Positions 1 through 8,909 are shown, numbered from the stretch's first letter. The stretch: DNA of 64,000 nucleotides from Wandonia haliotis (GCF_039523435.1 NZ_BAAAFH010000011.1:62001-126000); one strand, 5' to 3'. The notes: generated from the sequence alone by a model not told the origin. Made by a program: numbers and translations.

Positions 1-512
1 ATGCGTGTTTCTTCAATAAAGGCCTTTTTTGTGTCGAAATTGAAGCGCATTTTGGCGGCTTTCACCTCTTGTCCCGAATCGACAAACAAAGGTTCTCCCA
101 CCCGATTACTATCAGCATCAAGTGTATAAGTTGCTGTTACCTCATTCTTTTCAAGGTCAACAACCATGTAGTCCGCTGTTAAAACCGTTGTTCCGAATGT
201 GATTTTTGCTTCTGTAAATAAGTGTACTTTTTTCTCCCTGAGATCCGAGTAAATACTGTCTTTGGCAGAGTAGAATATAGGTTCATCCATCGAATCATCT
301 ACCCTGTAAATTCTTGGTTTTACAGTTAGTGAATCAATCCCGGAGGTAGACAATGAATCTCCCGGGTTGACCATTGTACTGTCACTTTGCCCCAACGTGT
401 AACCATTGAAAAATAGCAATGTTATAATTATCAACAGGTAAACGAGGATAATTTGCGCTATGGAACAGTTTTTGGTCAATACTATCTTGTAATTTTGTCT
501 TATGACAAGCAT
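1..512 (-). CDS. lptD: LPS-assembly protein LptD/OstA-like, N-terminal part (runs off window)
   Basis: This frame is open from an ATG at 512 to the window edge, giving about 170 residues. A short basic N-terminus is followed by a hydrophobic segment (about residues 20-40) ending YTLGQ, which looks like a signal peptide. Next comes an OstA-type domain (KVHLFTEAKITFGTTVLTAD, then VVDLEKNEV), the periplasmic beta-jellyroll seen at the start of Bacteroidetes LptD proteins. LptD is the outer-membrane barrel that places lipopolysaccharide on the cell surface. The barrel itself lies outside the window. The gene is divergent from the amidase gene at 549, with only 36 bp between the starts, an arrangement I recall from other flavobacteria. 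The start is probable; a TTG 11 codons further in is possible. Confidence 0.75.
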   Translation of the reverse strand, partial: MLVIRQNYKIVLTKNCSIAQIILVYLLIIITLLFFNGYTLGQSDSTMVNPGDSLSTSGIDSLTVKPRIYRVDDSMDEPIFYSAKDSIYSDLREKKVHLFTEAKITFGTTVLTADYMVVDLEKNEVTATYTLDADSNRVGEPLFVDSGQEVKAAKMRFNFDTKKAFIEETR

Positions 513-548
513 TTTAACGATTGCAAAACTAAAAAATTACCTTGCTTG

Positions 549-1718
549 ATGAGTAAAAGAGTTCTTAACATATCAATTTTATTTTTTGCGGCACTTCTTT
601 TTTGTCCTGTCCTGTTGGGACAATCTTCTTTTGGAGATGATTCTGAGCGGGGAATACGAACGGTTGTGATTGATGCAGGACACGGAGGAAAAGATCCTGG
701 AGCGATTGGGAAAATCATGAAAGAAAAAGATCTCGTTCTGAGTGTTTCCCTGAAATTAGGGGAGATGATCAAGAAGAATTTTCCCGATGTAAAAGTGATT
801 TATACGCGCGACAAAGACGTTTTTGTGGAATTGTACCAACGTGCAAAAATCGCGAATACAAATAATGCGGATCTTTTTATCTCGATTCATGCAAATGCTG
901 TAGAATCAACAGCGCCCTACGGAACGGAAACATTTGTTCTTGGTTTACATAAAACAGAAGCACAAAGAAAAGTTGCGGAACGGGAGAATGCGACAATTTA
1001 TCTGGAATCAGATGGTGGAGATAAATACAAAGATTTTGATATGTCACCGGACGCCATTATAGCTCGTCAGCTAATGCTTGGAGTATATTTGAATCAAAGT
1101 ATCAATTTCGCTTCTATGATTCAGGGAGAGTTTAAGTCACTGGGACGAAATGACAGGGGAGTAAAACAAGCGGGGCTTCTTGTGTTGTACAATACGACCA
1201 TGCCGGCCGTTTTGGTTGAGTTAGGCTTTCTCTCAAATGTAAATGAAGAGAAATACATGAACACGAAAGCAGGACAGGAGAAATTGACGAAATCTGTTTT
1301 CAATGCTTTTGTAAAATACAAAAGTCATATTGATGGTGTTGAGTATATGATTTCACATACGGGGGATGAAGAGGATTCGGAGGCAGTAACAATTCCCAAG
1401 CAGGAGAATAAACAAGAGCCTGTAATCGTTAAAGAAGATTCATATTCAAATGACGATGTGGTATTTCGGGTTCAGATTGAAACATCTCGTTCAAAACTGG
1501 CAAAAGATAGTCCTAGATTTAAAGGACATCATGTATTTGAATATTTTCAGGACGGATTGTATAAATACACAGTCGGTGCTTTCGCAAATGATTTTGATTC
1601 AGCGAATAATCTGAAAAAAGAAATGAGAAAGAAGGGATACGAATTTGCTTTTGTCGTAGCTTTTCAGGGGAATGAGCGTATTAATTTAGAAAAAGCTATT
1701 AAATTAGCAACAAAATAG
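549..1718 (+). CDS. N-acetylmuramoyl-L-alanine amidase (Amidase_3) with SPOR-like C-terminus
   Basis: A 389-residue exported cell-wall hydrolase that cleaves the amide bond between MurNAc and the stem peptide. After a signal peptide (about residues 1-25, ending LLGQ) comes the Amidase_3 domain with its zinc ligands: His45 in DAGHGGKDPG, Glu59 in MKEKDL and His114 in SIHANA. VLVELGFLSN carries the catalytic Glu. A polar linker follows, then about 85 C-terminal residues beginning FRVQIETS that resemble a SPOR-like peptidoglycan-binding module. I chose the ATG at 549 because the longer upstream frame adds 32 residues unlike a signal peptide and would cross the divergent lptD start. The mlaD-like gene follows after 7 bp, so the two are probably co-transcribed. 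Confidence 0.85.
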   Translation: MSKRVLNISILFFAALLFCPVLLGQSSFGDDSERGIRTVVIDAGHGGKDPGAIGKIMKEKDLVLSVSLKLGEMIKKNFPDVKVIYTRDKDVFVELYQRAKIANTNNADLFISIHANAVESTAPYGTETFVLGLHKTEAQRKVAERENATIYLESDGGDKYKDFDMSPDAIIARQLMLGVYLNQSINFASMIQGEFKSLGRNDRGVKQAGLLVLYNTTMPAVLVELGFLSNVNEEKYMNTKAGQEKLTKSVFNAFVKYKSHIDGVEYMISHTGDEEDSEAVTIPKQENKQEPVIVKEDSYSNDDVVFRVQIETSRSKLAKDSPRFKGHHVFEYFQDGLYKYTVGAFANDFDSANNLKKEMRKKGYEFAFVVAFQGNERINLEKAIKLATK

Positions 1719-1725
1719 TAGAGGT

Positions 1726-2760
1726 TTGAAAATATCAAAGGAGTTTAAAACCGGTCTTATTGTAATTTTGGCAATCGCTATTCTGATAGCCGGAGTCAAC
1801 TTTTTAAAAGGGGATAATTTTTTCGGGGGGAGTCCTGAGTATTATGCTGTTTTTGAAGAATCCGGTTATTTGGAGCCCTCCAGCGCGGTAACGCTAAACG
1901 GAGTAGCTGTCGGAACAGTTAAAGCAATTTATAATGACCCGGAAGATCTTAGGAGAGTAATTATCCGCTTTTCGATTACCAAGGAAGGACTGGAGCTGCC
2001 CAAAGGATCAATCGCAGAGATTACTTCTACAAGCTTATTATCGAAAGGATTGATTCTGAAACTGGATTATGAAGCCCAGGATGGTTTTCATACGGTGGGA
2101 GATACTTTGATTGGTAGTGTGGCTCCTGAATTAACGGATGCCGTAACAGCAGAAGTTTTACCCATTAAGGAAAAACTTGAACGTCTGATGTCTTCTGTTG
2201 AGAATATGGTTGTTTCGGTCAATGCCTTTTGGGATACGACAGCCGCTCAGTCTCTGGATGGTAGTCTTCTGGAAGTTAAAATTGCCATTGCACGATTCGG
2301 AAATCTGGCGAAAAACCTCGATGAAATGGTGATTCGTGAGAGCTCGCGTCTAACAGATATTTTTCAGAATGTGGAAAGTATTTCAGCGAACCTGAAAGCG
2401 AGTAATGAGAAAATCAGTAATATTATAGGAAATGTATCCAACCTGACAGATACACTGGTTACAGCTGATTTTGCCGGAGTGATTAAAAAAGCTACCACAA
2501 CGCTTGAAACCATGAATACAGCGTTGAAAAATGCGGCCGAAGGAAACGGAACATTAGGTAAATTATTATACGACGAACAGCTTTACAACGAGTTGGTTAA
2601 CACCAATAAATCGCTTCAGGAATTGGTTGAAGATATTGAGCTCCATCCTGAAAAGTATATTCACTTCTCCGTATTTGGTAAGAGTGAAAAAGGTGTTAAA
2701 TTAACGAAATCTGACGAAGAGAAACTTCGTGAATTACTGAAAGAACAAAACAATAAATAA
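1726..2760 (+). CDS. MlaD/MCE family protein
   Basis: A 344-residue inner-membrane-anchored MCE protein. A single N-terminal transmembrane helix (about residues 10-27, IVILAIAILIAGVNFLKG) is followed by the MCE domain (about 35-115: YLEPSSAVTLNGVAVGTVKAI, with SLLSKGLILKL). The rest is a long helical region of heptad-like character. MCE proteins form periplasmic rings or tubes that carry phospholipid between membranes, usually with an MlaEF ABC transporter, which is not in this window. It starts at a TTG (1726) preceded by TAGAGG only 7 bp after the amidase stop; no ATG fits as well. It lies between an amidase and Fe-S genes. Confidence 0.8.
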   Translation: MKISKEFKTGLIVILAIAILIAGVNFLKGDNFFGGSPEYYAVFEESGYLEPSSAVTLNGVAVGTVKAIYNDPEDLRRVIIRFSITKEGLELPKGSIAEITSTSLLSKGLILKLDYEAQDGFHTVGDTLIGSVAPELTDAVTAEVLPIKEKLERLMSSVENMVVSVNAFWDTTAAQSLDGSLLEVKIAIARFGNLAKNLDEMVIRESSRLTDIFQNVESISANLKASNEKISNIIGNVSNLTDTLVTADFAGVIKKATTTLETMNTALKNAAEGNGTLGKLLYDEQLYNELVNTNKSLQELVEDIELHPEKYIHFSVFGKSEKGVKLTKSDEEKLRELLKEQNNK

Positions 2761-2763
2761 GAC

Positions 2764-4104
2764 ATGACGATAGTTTTATTTGCAGTACTACTTCTTGTAG
2801 GAGGAGGCTTTTTTGCGGTGAATGTGTTGAAGATCAGAAGTAATATTCTGTTGGGTAGAGATGTCGACCGTACGGATAAGTCTTCCGAAAGATGGAAAAC
2901 CATGCTTTTGGTTGCTTTCGGACAGAAAAAGATGTTTCAGCGACCTCTTCCGGCGTTGTTACACCTCGCAGTGTATTCGGCATTTGTTATTACACAAATT
3001 GAACTGATAGAAATTGTAGCTGACGGATTAACGGGGAATCATCGTCTATTCATGTCCTCTTTGGGCGGGTTTTATACGTTTATAATTTCATTCATTGAAA
3101 TTTTGTCTGTTTTGGCTTTTGTAGCCACGTTTGCGTTTTTAGCAAGACGAAATTTACTGAAGGTTCCGCGTTTTGTGAAAAGTGAAATGAACGGGTGGCC
3201 AAAGTTAGATGCGAACTTGATTCTTATTTTCGAAATCATTCTGGTAACGTTCATTTTTATGATGAATGGAGCGGATGAAGTGCTATACAACAGAGGGTTG
3301 ACACACGCAAATGGAGTAGAGGGAGTTTCCGGAAGTTTTGGGTTTGCGGTTTCACAATTTGTTGGTCCTGCTTTCTTCGGAGGAATGTCAGAAGGAGCTT
3401 TACACGTTATTGAACGCATCGGATGGTGGGGACACATTGCAATGGTATTTGTTTTCCTGAACTATCTGCCTTTCTCAAAGCATTTCCATATTTTGTTGGC
3501 ATTTCCGAATACATATTTTTCCAATCTGGAGAAAAAAGGAAAGTTTACCAATATGGAAGCAGTTACAAAGGAAGTAAAGCTAATGTTGGATCCGAACGCC
3601 GATCCTTTTGCTGCTCCTGCTCCTGAAGAAGGAGAAGTTCCTCAACGTTTTGGTGCCAGAGATGTTACTGATCTGACCTGGAAAAACTTGTTGGATGCCT
3701 ATACCTGTACTGAATGTGGAAGGTGTACAGCTGCGTGTCCGGCTAATCAGACAGGCAAAAAACTTTCTCCCCGTAAAATTGTCATGGATACCCGAGACCG
3801 TTTGGAGGAAGTAGGAAATAACATCAGGAAACACGGAAAAGAGTACGACGACGGAAAAAGCCTTATTCACGATTATATTACCGAAGAAGAGATTTGGGCA
3901 TGTACATCCTGTAATGCGTGTGTTCAGGAATGTCCGGTAAACATTGATCCGTTGAATATAATTATGGAATTACGTCGTTATTCGGTGATGGAAGAGTCAA
4001 AAATGCCTGCTGAATTAACGGGAATGTTGACTAATATTGAAAATAACGGAGCTCCCTGGCAGTTTAGTCCGTCTGATCGTCTGAACTGGAAGGACGAAGC
4101 ATAA
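2764..4104 (+). CDS. Membrane-anchored 4Fe-4S oxidoreductase (HdrD/GlpC-like)
   Basis: 446 residues. The N-terminal ~270 residues hold about five or six hydrophobic helices with His residues suited to bind haem b, like the NarI/DsrM-type membrane part of respiratory Fe-S oxidoreductases. The C-terminal part has two cysteine clusters for two 4Fe-4S centres (CTECGRCTAACP and CTSCNACVQECP). Proteins of this type pass electrons between the quinone pool and a soluble partner. The CCG-domain protein two genes downstream (4535) is the likely partner, as in HdrD-like or lactate-oxidase-type complexes. The gene starts 3 bp after the mlaD-like gene. The substrate cannot be told from the sequence. Confidence 0.8.
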   Translation: MTIVLFAVLLLVGGGFFAVNVLKIRSNILLGRDVDRTDKSSERWKTMLLVAFGQKKMFQRPLPALLHLAVYSAFVITQIELIEIVADGLTGNHRLFMSSLGGFYTFIISFIEILSVLAFVATFAFLARRNLLKVPRFVKSEMNGWPKLDANLILIFEIILVTFIFMMNGADEVLYNRGLTHANGVEGVSGSFGFAVSQFVGPAFFGGMSEGALHVIERIGWWGHIAMVFVFLNYLPFSKHFHILLAFPNTYFSNLEKKGKFTNMEAVTKEVKLMLDPNADPFAAPAPEEGEVPQRFGARDVTDLTWKNLLDAYTCTECGRCTAACPANQTGKKLSPRKIVMDTRDRLEEVGNNIRKHGKEYDDGKSLIHDYITEEEIWACTSCNACVQECPVNIDPLNIIMELRRYSVMEESKMPAELTGMLTNIENNGAPWQFSPSDRLNWKDEA

Positions 4105-4116
4105 AAAGGATCGTGT

Positions 4117-4533
4117 ATGAAGCTGGAGGAAAAAGTCGAAAACGGAGTACATGTCAGTCCGGTATTACCGGAAAGCGTAAAGAATTACCTGATAGATATT
4201 GACGGTACCATTTGCGATGACATACCGAATGAAGAGCCGGAAAGAATGGCTACAGCAAATGTATATCCTGATGCACTTCAAACGTTAAATAAATGGTTTG
4301 CGGAAGGTCATTACATTACCTTTTTTACATCCCGGACGGAAGAACACAGAGAAGTTACAGAAGAATGGCTGAAACGTCATGGATTTAAATACCACGGACT
4401 TTTGATGGGGAAACCTCGCGGTGGAAATTACCACTGGGTAGATAATCACATTGTCCGTGCAACCCGATTCGAAGGTAAGTTTACGGATCTGGTGGAAAAG
4501 AAAGTTACGATACAGGTTTTTGAAAACGAATGA
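4117..4533 (+). CDS. Small HAD-like phosphatase-fold protein
   Basis: 138 residues. It has HAD motif I (DIDGTIC, with nucleophile and acid/base Asp), a motif II-like FFTSRT and a C-terminal KPRGGNYHWVDN in place of the usual Lys and Asp motifs. Close relatives in flavobacteria are often labelled phosphoheptose isomerase, but I see no SIS domain, so that label looks wrong. It lies between two Fe-S protein genes, with an AAAAAGGA ribosome-binding site and one base between its stop and the next start, so it is probably translationally coupled. The substrate is unknown. Confidence 0.7.
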   Translation: MKLEEKVENGVHVSPVLPESVKNYLIDIDGTICDDIPNEEPERMATANVYPDALQTLNKWFAEGHYITFFTSRTEEHREVTEEWLKRHGFKYHGLLMGKPRGGNYHWVDNHIVRATRFEGKFTDLVEKKVTIQVFENE

Positions 4534-4534
4534 T

Positions 4535-5329
4535 ATGAGTGAAAGTTTAGTAGTGCCTACTATGGCAGAAATGATGGCAAAGGGAGAAGCTCCTGAAATC
4601 CTTTTTTGGGTAGGGTGTTCAGGAAGTTTCGATGACCGTGCGAAAAAAATCACTCGGGCAGTTGTGAAGATACTTAATCACTGTAAAGTGAATTTTGCTG
4701 TTCTAGGTACGGAGGAAAATTGTACCGGAGATCCGGCGAAAAGAGCAGGGAATGAGTTTTTATTCCAGATGCAGGCCTTCATGAATATTGAAGTACTCAA
4801 TGCGTACGAAGTTAAACGCATTGTAACGGCATGTCCTCACTGTTTTAACACATTAAAAAATGAATATCCTGAGTTAGGTGGAAACTACGAAGTAGTGCAC
4901 CATACACAATTGATTCAACAATTGATTAACGAAGGAAAACTAACCTTGAAAGACGGAGGAACCTTCCGCGGAAAACGAATTACGTTTCATGACCCATGTT
5001 ACCTTGGACGTGCAAATGACGTTTATGAGGCACCTCGCGAACTGATCGAAAAATTGGATGCTGAGTTGGTCGAAATGAAACGTTGTCGTACGAAAGGATT
5101 ATGCTGTGGAGCAGGTGGTGCACAAATGTTCAAAGAGGCTGAAAAGGGGAATAAGGAAGTGAATATTGAACGTACAGAAGATGCATTGGAAGTGCAACCT
5201 AATGTCATTGCAACCGGATGTCCTTTCTGTAATACAATGATGACAGACGGTGTGAAGAATTTTAACAAAGAGCAGGAAATTCAGGTTCTGGATGTTGCTG
5301 AGTTGATTGCTCAGGCCGGAGAATTATAA
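4535..5329 (+). CDS. CCG-domain (Fe-S)-binding protein, heterodisulfide reductase B/GlpC-like
   Basis: 264 residues with two cysteine-rich CCG-type motifs: one around CPHCFNTLKNEYPELG with a later HDPCYLGR, and one around CCGAGGAQMF with TGCPFCNTMM. Such pairs bind an unusual 4Fe-4S or non-cubane cluster in heterodisulfide-reductase-like enzymes. I chose the ATG at 4535 (MSESLVVPTMAEMMAKGEAP), right after the upstream stop; the frame extends further upstream but only over the preceding gene. It probably works with the membrane Fe-S protein at 2764. The next gene follows after 2 bp. Confidence 0.8.
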   Translation: MSESLVVPTMAEMMAKGEAPEILFWVGCSGSFDDRAKKITRAVVKILNHCKVNFAVLGTEENCTGDPAKRAGNEFLFQMQAFMNIEVLNAYEVKRIVTACPHCFNTLKNEYPELGGNYEVVHHTQLIQQLINEGKLTLKDGGTFRGKRITFHDPCYLGRANDVYEAPRELIEKLDAELVEMKRCRTKGLCCGAGGAQMFKEAEKGNKEVNIERTEDALEVQPNVIATGCPFCNTMMTDGVKNFNKEQEIQVLDVAELIAQAGEL

Positions 5330-5331
5330 GT

Positions 5332-5808
5332 ATGCAGCAATTAGAAGTTCATTTTACCAGAGATTTGTCACCTGAGAGTAGAGTCTGGGTGTACCAGTCC
5401 GACAGACGATTAGAAGAAAACGAGCAGGAACAATTGTCTCAGGAAATAGATGCGTTTGTCCAAAATTGGGCAGCGCACGGTAATGGTTTATTTGCTGATT
5501 TTACGTTTGTTTCCCCCTATAATTTAATTGTTGCGGTTGATGACTCCAAAGTTCCGCCAAGTGGTTGTTCCATTGATGCCTTTGTTCGATTTTTAACGGG
5601 TTTAGGCGCAAAACATTCCATTGATTTCTTTGTGAGAATGAAAGTTGTGGCTTTTGATGGTAATGACTGGAGTCAATTAAGCTTTGAAGATGTCTCTGAA
5701 AAGGCAGCAAATATACGTATTATAGACCCGACAATTGATCGATTGAATCAACTGGTTAAGAGCGGGCTGACAGAGCCTCAGCATTCCGGACTGAAAACAC
5801 TTTTCTAA
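5332..5808 (+). CDS. Conserved Bacteroidetes protein of unknown function (often mislabelled ABC transporter ATPase)
   Basis: 158 residues, no signal peptide or membrane segment. It shows the landmarks of a family I recall from many flavobacterial genomes: SRVWVYQSDR near the N-terminus, FVQNWAAHG, and SGCSIDAFVRF in the middle with a conserved Cys. Database entries often call this family an ABC transporter ATPase, but there is no Walker A or Walker B motif. It closes the run of genes from the amidase onwards, starting 2 bp after the CCG protein, so a link with the Fe-S pair is possible. Its function is unknown. Confidence 0.7.
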   Translation: MQQLEVHFTRDLSPESRVWVYQSDRRLEENEQEQLSQEIDAFVQNWAAHGNGLFADFTFVSPYNLIVAVDDSKVPPSGCSIDAFVRFLTGLGAKHSIDFFVRMKVVAFDGNDWSQLSFEDVSEKAANIRIIDPTIDRLNQLVKSGLTEPQHSGLKTLF

Positions 5809-5845
5809 GATTTTTACAATCCAATTTTTTTGATGCTACGAGGGA

Positions 5846-5882
5846 GTATTTCTTGTTAGTAGCAAGTGAAATACCTGTTTTT
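5846..5882 (+). terminator. Probable intrinsic terminator after the Fe-S operon
   Basis: GTATTTC pairs with GAAATAC (5846-5852 and 5868-5874), with TTG/CAA inside and a short loop, followed by CTGTTTTTT. It lies 38 bp after the last gene of the run that starts at the amidase. The stem is AT-rich and has a two-base bulge, so strength is uncertain. Confidence 0.5.
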
Positions 5883-5953
5883 TATCTGTGAAAAACGGAG
5901 AAGAATTCAAATAAAGTGCTAAATTCACTGACTATAAACAAGTTGTATTTATA

Positions 5954-6553
5954 ATGAAAAAGAATATTTTAACCACTTTACTATTGGGATGTATGATTTC
6001 TCTGGTGACCCGGGCACAAGAAGAACAGGCAATGCATCCGGTTCTCGATCAACCTGCCGCGGTTGGTATTTTTACCACGTTTGAACAGTTGAAGACCAAT
6101 AGTCCGGACTCGGAGTATAAGCTGAATATTGATCCGGCTTTTAACATGGAAAGAGCTAACTTAATGGAGAGGGCAAAAGGAGTGCCTGTAATCACTTCAT
6201 CCGGAGAAGAAACAGGAATTCGTCCGACAAAAATGTTCGCATATTGTGATGGAGAGGATGTATATATCGCATACGGAACTGCATTCTATAAAATTGAAGA
6301 CCCCGGGGTTTATTCAGTTTTTACGTATGTTTCCGGTGCATCTAACGGAAGCTACGGATCAGCATCAACGAGTTCGCAAGACTATATTCTTGATATGAAT
6401 TCAGGAAAAATTTACCGTTTGAATAACGGAATTATGAAAAAGTTGATTTTGAGTAATTATCCTGATTTATTGGAGAAATTCAATAGCGATAAAATGAAGT
6501 CTACGATGATTCGTTGGTACGTAACAGAAGCAAATAAAAAATCCAAAAAGTAA
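5954..6553 (+). CDS. Secreted hypothetical protein
   Basis: 199 residues. A signal peptide (MKKNILTTLLLGCMISLVTRAQ) is followed by a soluble region rich in short beta-like segments, for example GEDVYIAYGTAFYKIEDPGV and DYILDMNSGKIYRLNNG. I do not recognise a family. It stands alone between two terminators with a 145 bp upstream gap, and it points towards the next gene. The export signal suggests a periplasmic or surface location. Confidence 0.6.
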   Translation: MKKNILTTLLLGCMISLVTRAQEEQAMHPVLDQPAAVGIFTTFEQLKTNSPDSEYKLNIDPAFNMERANLMERAKGVPVITSSGEETGIRPTKMFAYCDGEDVYIAYGTAFYKIEDPGVYSVFTYVSGASNGSYGSASTSSQDYILDMNSGKIYRLNNGIMKKLILSNYPDLLEKFNSDKMKSTMIRWYVTEANKKSKK

Positions 6554-6576
6554 TAGTCTTATAGATTAATCATCCG

Positions 6577-6604
6577 AAAGAGCTTCCTTTGAGAAGCTCT
6601 TTTT
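6577..6604. terminator. Bidirectional intrinsic terminator
   Basis: AAAGAGCTTC (6577-6586) pairs perfectly with GAAGCTCTTT (6593-6602) around a 6-nt loop, followed by T's. On the other strand the hairpin directly abuts the stop codon (6605-6603) of the convergent gene. It serves both the secreted protein at 5954 and the operon at 6603-8909. Confidence 0.8.
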
Positions 6605-7505
6605 AGTTTCCTCCGAGAGTAAATAGGCCTACAAATCGGGCTTTTCTTGGTTTTGTTCCCTCGACAAATAAATAAGGACTGCCATCTTCCTGAAGCATTG
6701 GATAATGCGGGTTGTGTTTGCGGGTATTCTTTTTCGAGAAGGTAAAATCATGTACGAGTTTGTTCTGGAAGAAATGACGTATTTGTTCGGTATCAATCCC
6801 GATTTCTGCTCCTAATTGCTGCGAAAAGGGGAGTAGTCTGGAGTAACTGATACTTGTAATACCGCTACTGTACTTTCCATATAGCGTTTGACTGAGATCC
6901 TTATAGCCGTATTTCGAAGGATAGTTAGCGTCAGTATGACGTATTCCTCCTCTTGTTTCTCCTGTCCATAGACGAATATGAGCACCAATACTATTTAACG
7001 AATCCATATAAAAAGCATGAAGCCCCGCACTCCGGAAACGATCTCTTCCCTGACCTCCGAACAGGTCATTTTCAAATTGAAGCGCAACACGTTGAAACTG
7101 TAAACCGAATCTACCCGAAAGTTGCGCTGTTTTTCGATTATCCCAATACCAGAGGAAACTATAGCCAAAAGCTACAGAGCGTTGTGATTGGTGAAACAGA
7201 GGATTTACAAACGTTCTGATTTCACCGTTTCTTTTCCCGGCAAGACCAATAAGACTAATATGAGTTCTGTTCTCTATGAAATTTCCTTTGGGACCGATTC
7301 CGGTCAGATAAAATGAACTTTGTGTCCCAATGTTAACCTGAGAAAAGGACGTTAACCAGAATCCGTTTAAATTGATCCCTATGCGATTAATCGGAGTACC
7401 TACACTAAGTACCAGTTGAGCCTGTATCCCGAATACATGGCGCTGAGCAATAGTTACCGACGATAGCAGGCATAGGAAAAATAGTATACGTAAACGTTTG
7501 GTCAT
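6603..7505 (-). CDS. Exported beta-barrel-like protein resembling polymorphic toxin type 23 (Ntox23) family
   Basis: 300 residues from the ATG at 7505; the TTG four codons upstream is less likely. A signal peptide (RLRILFFLCLLSSVTIAQ) is followed by amphipathic beta-strand sequence. The central part, QFENDLFGGQGRDRFRSAG, then LWTGETRGG and a TEQIRHFFQNKLVHD block near the C-terminus, match my memory of the Bacteroidetes family catalogued as Ntox23. Despite the family name, the signal peptide, barrel-like pattern and absence of N-terminal delivery or immunity genes point to a surface or outer-membrane protein rather than a toxin. It follows the beta-helix lipoprotein gene after 30 bp, so the two probably share a transcript. 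Confidence 0.55.
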   Translation of the reverse strand: MTKRLRILFFLCLLSSVTIAQRHVFGIQAQLVLSVGTPINRIGINLNGFWLTSFSQVNIGTQSSFYLTGIGPKGNFIENRTHISLIGLAGKRNGEIRTFVNPLFHQSQRSVAFGYSFLWYWDNRKTAQLSGRFGLQFQRVALQFENDLFGGQGRDRFRSAGLHAFYMDSLNSIGAHIRLWTGETRGGIRHTDANYPSKYGYKDLSQTLYGKYSSGITSISYSRLLPFSQQLGAEIGIDTEQIRHFFQNKLVHDFTFSKKNTRKHNPHYPMLQEDGSPYLFVEGTKPRKARFVGLFTLGGN

Positions 7506-7535
7506 ATTGTATTCCAAACAAAAAATATTCCGAAG

Positions 7536-8909
7536 TTAATTCACTTCATACGCTCCTATATCCGGTCCTGTTCGTGGAGTACCTTCTATATCACTTCCTG
7601 TCGCGTATGTAGAAGAACCATTATTATTTAACGGTGAGGGAAGATTGAATTTGAAATCGTTTTCTTCAATGGAGACAAAATTCGGATTCTGATTCCACAA
7701 ACAGTTCAGGAACTGTGGATCGGTATAAACATCACTATTCTTTATCAGGCAATGGTCAAAGGTATAACTCATTTGAGGATGATCTTCCAGATCAATACTT
7801 AGCTCATTGGTTTGACCTCCATAGATTACACAGTTGGCAAAGAGAGCTTCTTCAATGGCTCTTACGTAAATCGTATTTCCGTTTTTAAAATAATTCTGAA
7901 GAACAAATAAAGGAGTGGTTCTTCCGGGAGCATTATAATTAGCAAATGTACAATTGACAAAGTTGTATCCTCCTCCTGCAAAGAGATAGGCCGAAGCTAT
8001 TCCTGCATTATTGATTACACAATTTTCCATCTTTAACCGTGCTCCGGCTACCGGATAAACACCAAAATAACTCTTATTGAAGATCTTTGTGTTTTTGACT
8101 TCAACTGTATAGTTAGGGGCAGAGGTGGCAGTAGAGTCAATCTGTACACCCACTTGTCCGTTTTTAATAATAGCATAGTCGATATCCGAAGGTCTTGCCT
8201 CTACAAAACGAAGTCCGTACCATTGTCCGGGTACTTCATCATAAAAACTTTCAAGACGGTCTCCCTGAAATACGACTTCGTTTCCGGGGGCTCCCTGAAC
8301 AGATAAACTTCCTTTATAGACAAGAAAAGTGGCATTTTTATGGAAATGTATTTTTGTTCCGGGAAGTAATGTAAGGGATTTTGCCGAGTCCACAGCGGTA
8401 TATCCGTATACAAGGTGGGGTTTGTCAGTGGGCCATACACCTTCGGTTATATCCCGGTTATGGATATATACGTCCTGTCCCCAAACAGCGAGGTATAAGT
8501 ACTTGATTTTATTTCCGCGGGTAAATCGAATCGAATCCAGATACACCATCGGATAATTTCCTCCGTTTACATCCAACGTTACATCAACAAATCCGAAAAG
8601 ACTGTCTTTCCCGTACATTTCAATATCCTCATGCACTACACCGGGAGCTCCGTCAAAATTCAGGCGAAAAGCAGAATTATCTCCTCCCATCAGCCGGATT
8701 TCATCAAACTTTATTGATCCGTTATTCCCATTATACACCTTAAAATGCTTTGTTGCAGATCCGATAGTAGTGAAAACCGTGTCAAAAAGTAGGGTATCTG
8801 TTGAAAAGGAAAAGTCACCATTTACAAAAATAGAGTCCTTTTTACAGGAGGTAACCAATACTCCGGATAAGACCATAAAGAAAACCAGAAATCCGAAAAA
8901 TCTATTCAT
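7536..8909 (-). CDS. Right-handed beta-helix lipoprotein (choice-of-anchor Q type C-terminus)
   Basis: 457 residues. A signal peptide ends in a lipobox (VLVTSCKKD, Cys at about residue 22), so it is a lipoprotein. The middle (about 200-400) shows parallel beta-helix repeats of the NosD/pectate-lyase kind, such as VEVKNTKIFNKSYFGVYPV and LKMENCVINNAG. The protein ends GPDIGAYE, the hallmark of choice-of-anchor Q proteins. The likely role is surface polysaccharide binding or cleavage, but no catalytic residues can be named. It is first gene of a two-gene operon with the Ntox23-like barrel. Confidence 0.7.
   Translation of the reverse strand: MNRFFGFLVFFMVLSGVLVTSCKKDSIFVNGDFSFSTDTLLFDTVFTTIGSATKHFKVYNGNNGSIKFDEIRLMGGDNSAFRLNFDGAPGVVHEDIEMYGKDSLFGFVDVTLDVNGGNYPMVYLDSIRFTRGNKIKYLYLAVWGQDVYIHNRDITEGVWPTDKPHLVYGYTAVDSAKSLTLLPGTKIHFHKNATFLVYKGSLSVQGAPGNEVVFQGDRLESFYDEVPGQWYGLRFVEARPSDIDYAIIKNGQVGVQIDSTATSAPNYTVEVKNTKIFNKSYFGVYPVAGARLKMENCVINNAGIASAYLFAGGGYNFVNCTFANYNAPGRTTPLFVLQNYFKNGNTIYVRAIEEALFANCVIYGGQTNELSIDLEDHPQMSYTFDHCLIKNSDVYTDPQFLNCLWNQNPNFVSIEENDFKFNLPSPLNNNGSSTYATGSDIEGTPRTGPDIGAYEVN

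Noticed and set aside
471..497. TTTG and TAATTTTG before the amidase as its promoter
   Set aside because: Spacing is only 15 nt and the element lies within the likely lptD coding start; too weak to list.
453..548. Longer N-terminus for the amidase
   Set aside because: The extra 32 residues have no signal character and overlap the divergent lptD start; the ATG at 549 begins a proper signal peptide.
4117..4533. Phosphoheptose isomerase label given to relatives
   Set aside because: The sequence has HAD motif DIDGTIC and no SIS-domain features.
5332..5808. ABC transporter ATPase label commonly given to this family
   Set aside because: No Walker A, Walker B or signature motif can be found in the 158 residues.
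6603..7505. A functional polymorphic toxin
   Set aside because: Signal peptide, barrel-like strands, no delivery module, no immunity gene; the neighbour is a beta-helix lipoprotein.
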